A stretch of DNA of 47,149 bases from Tritrichomonas foetus. Lineage: Eukaryota > Parabasalia > Tritrichomonadida > Tritrichomonadidae. The stretch's first letter is position 1; every line of letters begins with the position of its first letter. Location of the stretch: assembly GCA_001839685.1 (NCBI GenBank), contig MLAK01000920.1, positions 1-47,149 on the forward strand, given 5' to 3'. A model generated the notes under the pieces. That model did not search any database. It was not told where the DNA came from and saw nothing but the letters and a program-made list of their open reading frames with translations. Made by a program: the position numbers and the translations under genes. Below, in pieces: positions 45,766 to 47,149 of this stretch.

Positions 45766-46293
45766 CTAAAAAACATAAGATCCATGGGTATGGTCATTCA
45801 TGCTTTTTGACATGAAAGTTGAAAAAGACCACATGGCGCACCTATATATAAATTTGTATTCTAATGAGCATTTATGGAGATATGTAAATTCACAATTAAA
45901 ATGATAACAATTCCTCCTTTGAAGTGGGAAATCTGTATTGATCCAATGAGATAAATTGAGTTTTATGTGGTTTAGAATTCTTATTATTTGAATCTTTTGA
46001 TTTAAGTGAGTTGCCAATTGTAAATATTCGAAATCATTAGGAAACTCAATTGGCTGATGATAGAAATCATTTCTATTGATATTGGTTAAATCACTTTTTT
46101 TCATTATAAATTCTGGTCATTAATTAGAAATTGAGAATTATTTTCCTGATTCTTTTGCATAGTCAAAAAATTTGCATTCATTGTAAGATCGCCTTTCTGA
46201 TCGATTGAAAAAATAATAGAATCGACACCAGGCATCTGAACTTTGATGAATTTTTGCTGTTCGTTTTCTTTGAGGCATTCCCATCTTTTTCAT
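45766..46293 (-). pseudogene. Broken small heat-shock protein (Hsp20/alpha-crystallin-like)
   Basis: The minus strand shows two open segments in different frames that together resemble an alpha-crystallin domain. Segment one (46289-46107) has QQKFIKVQMPGVDSIIFSID, then QKGDLTMNANF, the pattern of the first strands (hydrophobic, PG, then xGxLxI). It ends at TAA 46106-46104. Segment two, in the neighbouring frame from 46104, has FYHQPIEFPNDFEYLQLATH then LNQKIQIIRI, matching the later strands (F....LP......A...nG.L.I). Its remaining codons down to 45766 look random. The likely original ATG at 46293 is in a third frame and needs a one-base shift near 46280. Two perfect initiator words lie just upstream. 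Two frame breaks point to a pseudogene, unless the sequence has errors. As read, ATG 46293 gives 51 residues and ATG 46104 gives 112. Confidence 0.5.
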
Positions 46294-46295
46294 TT

Positions 46296-46307
46296 TAATG
46301 AAAATGA
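46296..46307 (-). promoter_or_regulatory. Paired initiator elements TCATTT and TCATTA
   Basis: On the minus strand TCATTT (46307-46302) and TCATTA (46301-46296) both match the trichomonad initiator consensus. They place possible start sites 12 and 6 bases before the ATG at 46293. This is the best promoter match in the window, yet it sits before a broken gene. Confidence 0.5.
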
Positions 46308-46633
46308 TATGTTCACCATAAAAATATTATGTGTGTGCAGAAAAATCTCTCATAAATTCCATCAAAAATGCACTAATTTGAAATATCTGGATTACACTGA
46401 AATAATTCTGCCAGATATCTGGATCCCTTGGATCACGTGTTGAATCATAAAATATGTTGTATATATATAATTTTGAAATATATATTTCTCGAAAAATAAA
46501 TAAATAATATTAATATTAAAAAAGAAAGTAGACAAGAAGAAAAAAAAGTAGAATTTTTCTCGAATTTTATTTAAAACATACAAAATCTGTGAAAACAGAT
46601 AGAAATAAAAAAATGGGTTGAAATTTTGGGCAA

Positions 46634-47149
46634 TTAAAGATTCAACACATTGAGATCTTCCTTTAGGCCGATAGTGATATAAGGGCCTCCGAGCGTTGAT
46701 GGAAGATTGTAATAGCCTGGCCGTTGTTCTGGTTTCTTTTCGCCTGGCTTGATATGAATGGAAATTTTCTTGGGACTTTCTTTAGTAACGTTATAGTCTG
46801 GTGAATAAGCATCTGGCGCTGGATTTGTGTTGGGATGTTCAGTGAAGTTTCGATTCTTAATGGTGTATTTATTGGCATCGACAGCAAATCTCGGATTGAT
46901 GGTATAAGTGCCAGGCCCGGGGTTTGTATTTGGTTTTTCGTTATTATGACGGAATGACATAGCAATCTTAGATGCATCTTCTCCAATATTAGGTGGAATG
47001 TATTCTGGTCCTGGTGTAGTCGGGCCTTTAGCTTCTGGATGACGTGATGACATAGAAATCTTAGGTCCTTCGCCAATAGTACTTGGAATAGCTAAATATG
47101 GTGCTGTATTTGGATTCAATTTGGTTTCATATTTACCTTTGATGGTATA
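46634..47149 (-). CDS. STPGR / SHIPPO-repeat (PG-rich) protein, 5' end outside window
   Basis: The frame is open to the window edge, so the N-terminus is missing. The 171 residues seen start YTIKGKYETKLNP and stop at TAA near 46634. At least four repeats of the sperm-tail PG-rich type are visible: NPNTAPYLAIP, TTPGPEYIPP, NTNPGPGTYTI and NTNPAPDAYSP, plus a final RPGYYNLP. Each is followed by a stretch such as ISMSSRH, IAMSFRH or YTIKNRN. Such proteins (ODF3/CIMAP-like) are microtubule-inner or axoneme-associated proteins in flagellates. It is Pro/Asn-rich, without membrane segments. Confidence 0.88.
   Translation of the reverse strand, partial: YTIKGKYETKLNPNTAPYLAIPSTIGEGPKISMSSRHPEAKGPTTPGPEYIPPNIGEDASKIAMSFRHNNEKPNTNPGPGTYTINPRFAVDANKYTIKNRNFTEHPNTNPAPDAYSPDYNVTKESPKKISIHIKPGEKKPEQRPGYYNLPSTLGGPYITIGLKEDLNVLNL

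Larger units (their letters stand above)
45516..46633 (-). other. Region with broken Hsp20-like gene, otherwise empty
   Basis: The only gene-like sequence in this stretch is the broken alpha-crystallin-type gene at 45766-46293. The flanks (45516-45765 and 46294-46633) are AT-rich with long A/T runs and no credible frames. Confidence 0.5.

Noticed and set aside
1..47149. tRNA, rRNA, CRISPR arrays, bacterial operons and transposases
   Set aside because: I looked for T-loop-like GTTCGAATC words, direct-repeat/spacer patterns and transposase motifs and found none. The DNA is eukaryotic.
1..47149. Trichomonad introns (GTATGT to ACTAACACACAG)
   Set aside because: No complete donor and acceptor pair was seen. 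ACTAAC-like words at 34207 and 44085 lack the rest of the acceptor, and the frame break at 45425 shows no splice signals.

Overview
The window looks like nuclear DNA of a parabasalid protist (trichomonad), most likely Tritrichomonas-like. It is AT-rich. All genes, including ORFs of 7.5 and 11.6 kb, are read without introns, and I found no trichomonad splice signal. The gene set fits: a BspA-like leucine-rich surface protein with one membrane segment and a short tail, very large BEACH and dynein proteins, Rab/VPS9/TBC trafficking proteins, and flagellar or cytoskeletal coiled-coil and PG-rich repeat proteins. Several starts are preceded by TCA-type initiator sequences of the kind known from Trichomonas. 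The species is an inference. Five N characters in the first 800 bases show this is draft sequence.

Layout. 1-1837 is gene-poor AT-rich DNA with a compact block of inverted repeats near 1.4 kb. Then follow a GT61-type glycosyltransferase (1838-3040), a 1.9 kb gap with a 17-bp tandem repeat and a decayed ORF, a trichohyalin/plectin-like coiled-coil protein (4932-6695), a beta-helix protein with two RING fingers (7087-8886), a Rab5-like GTPase (9124-9732), a small coiled-coil protein (10337-11038) and a BEACH/WD40 giant (11674-19179). On the minus strand lie a divergent dynein heavy chain (19810-31449), a VPS9-type protein (32042-34033) and a small unknown protein (34427-34738). The plus strand then carries a coiled-coil protein (35245-35991), a TBC Rab-GAP (36569-38530), the BspA-like surface protein (39847-41226) and a Q/N-rich coiled-coil protein (41625-43919). 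The last part, all minus strand, has a DUF1295 membrane protein with an apparent frameshift, a broken Hsp20-like gene, and the end of an STPGR-repeat protein that runs off the window.

Two themes recur. One is endomembrane traffic: Rab5-like GTPase, VPS9-like exchange factor, TBC GAP and BEACH scaffold. The other is the flagellum and microtubule skeleton: dynein chain, PG-rich repeat protein and several coiled-coil proteins. The genes appear to be transcribed separately, so the themes need not mean coregulation.

The most notable observation is the 3879-residue dynein heavy chain. It keeps the linker, stalk, microtubule-binding domain and C-terminal region. The nucleotide-binding motifs of AAA1, AAA3 and AAA4 are destroyed, and only AAA2 keeps a good P-loop. 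This predicts a microtubule-binding pseudo-motor. Also notable are a Rab with WDTGGSE in place of WDTAGQE, and a 0.9-kb stretch (45.4-46.3 kb) where two neighbouring genes carry single-base frame breaks while over 30 kb of other coding sequence carries none.
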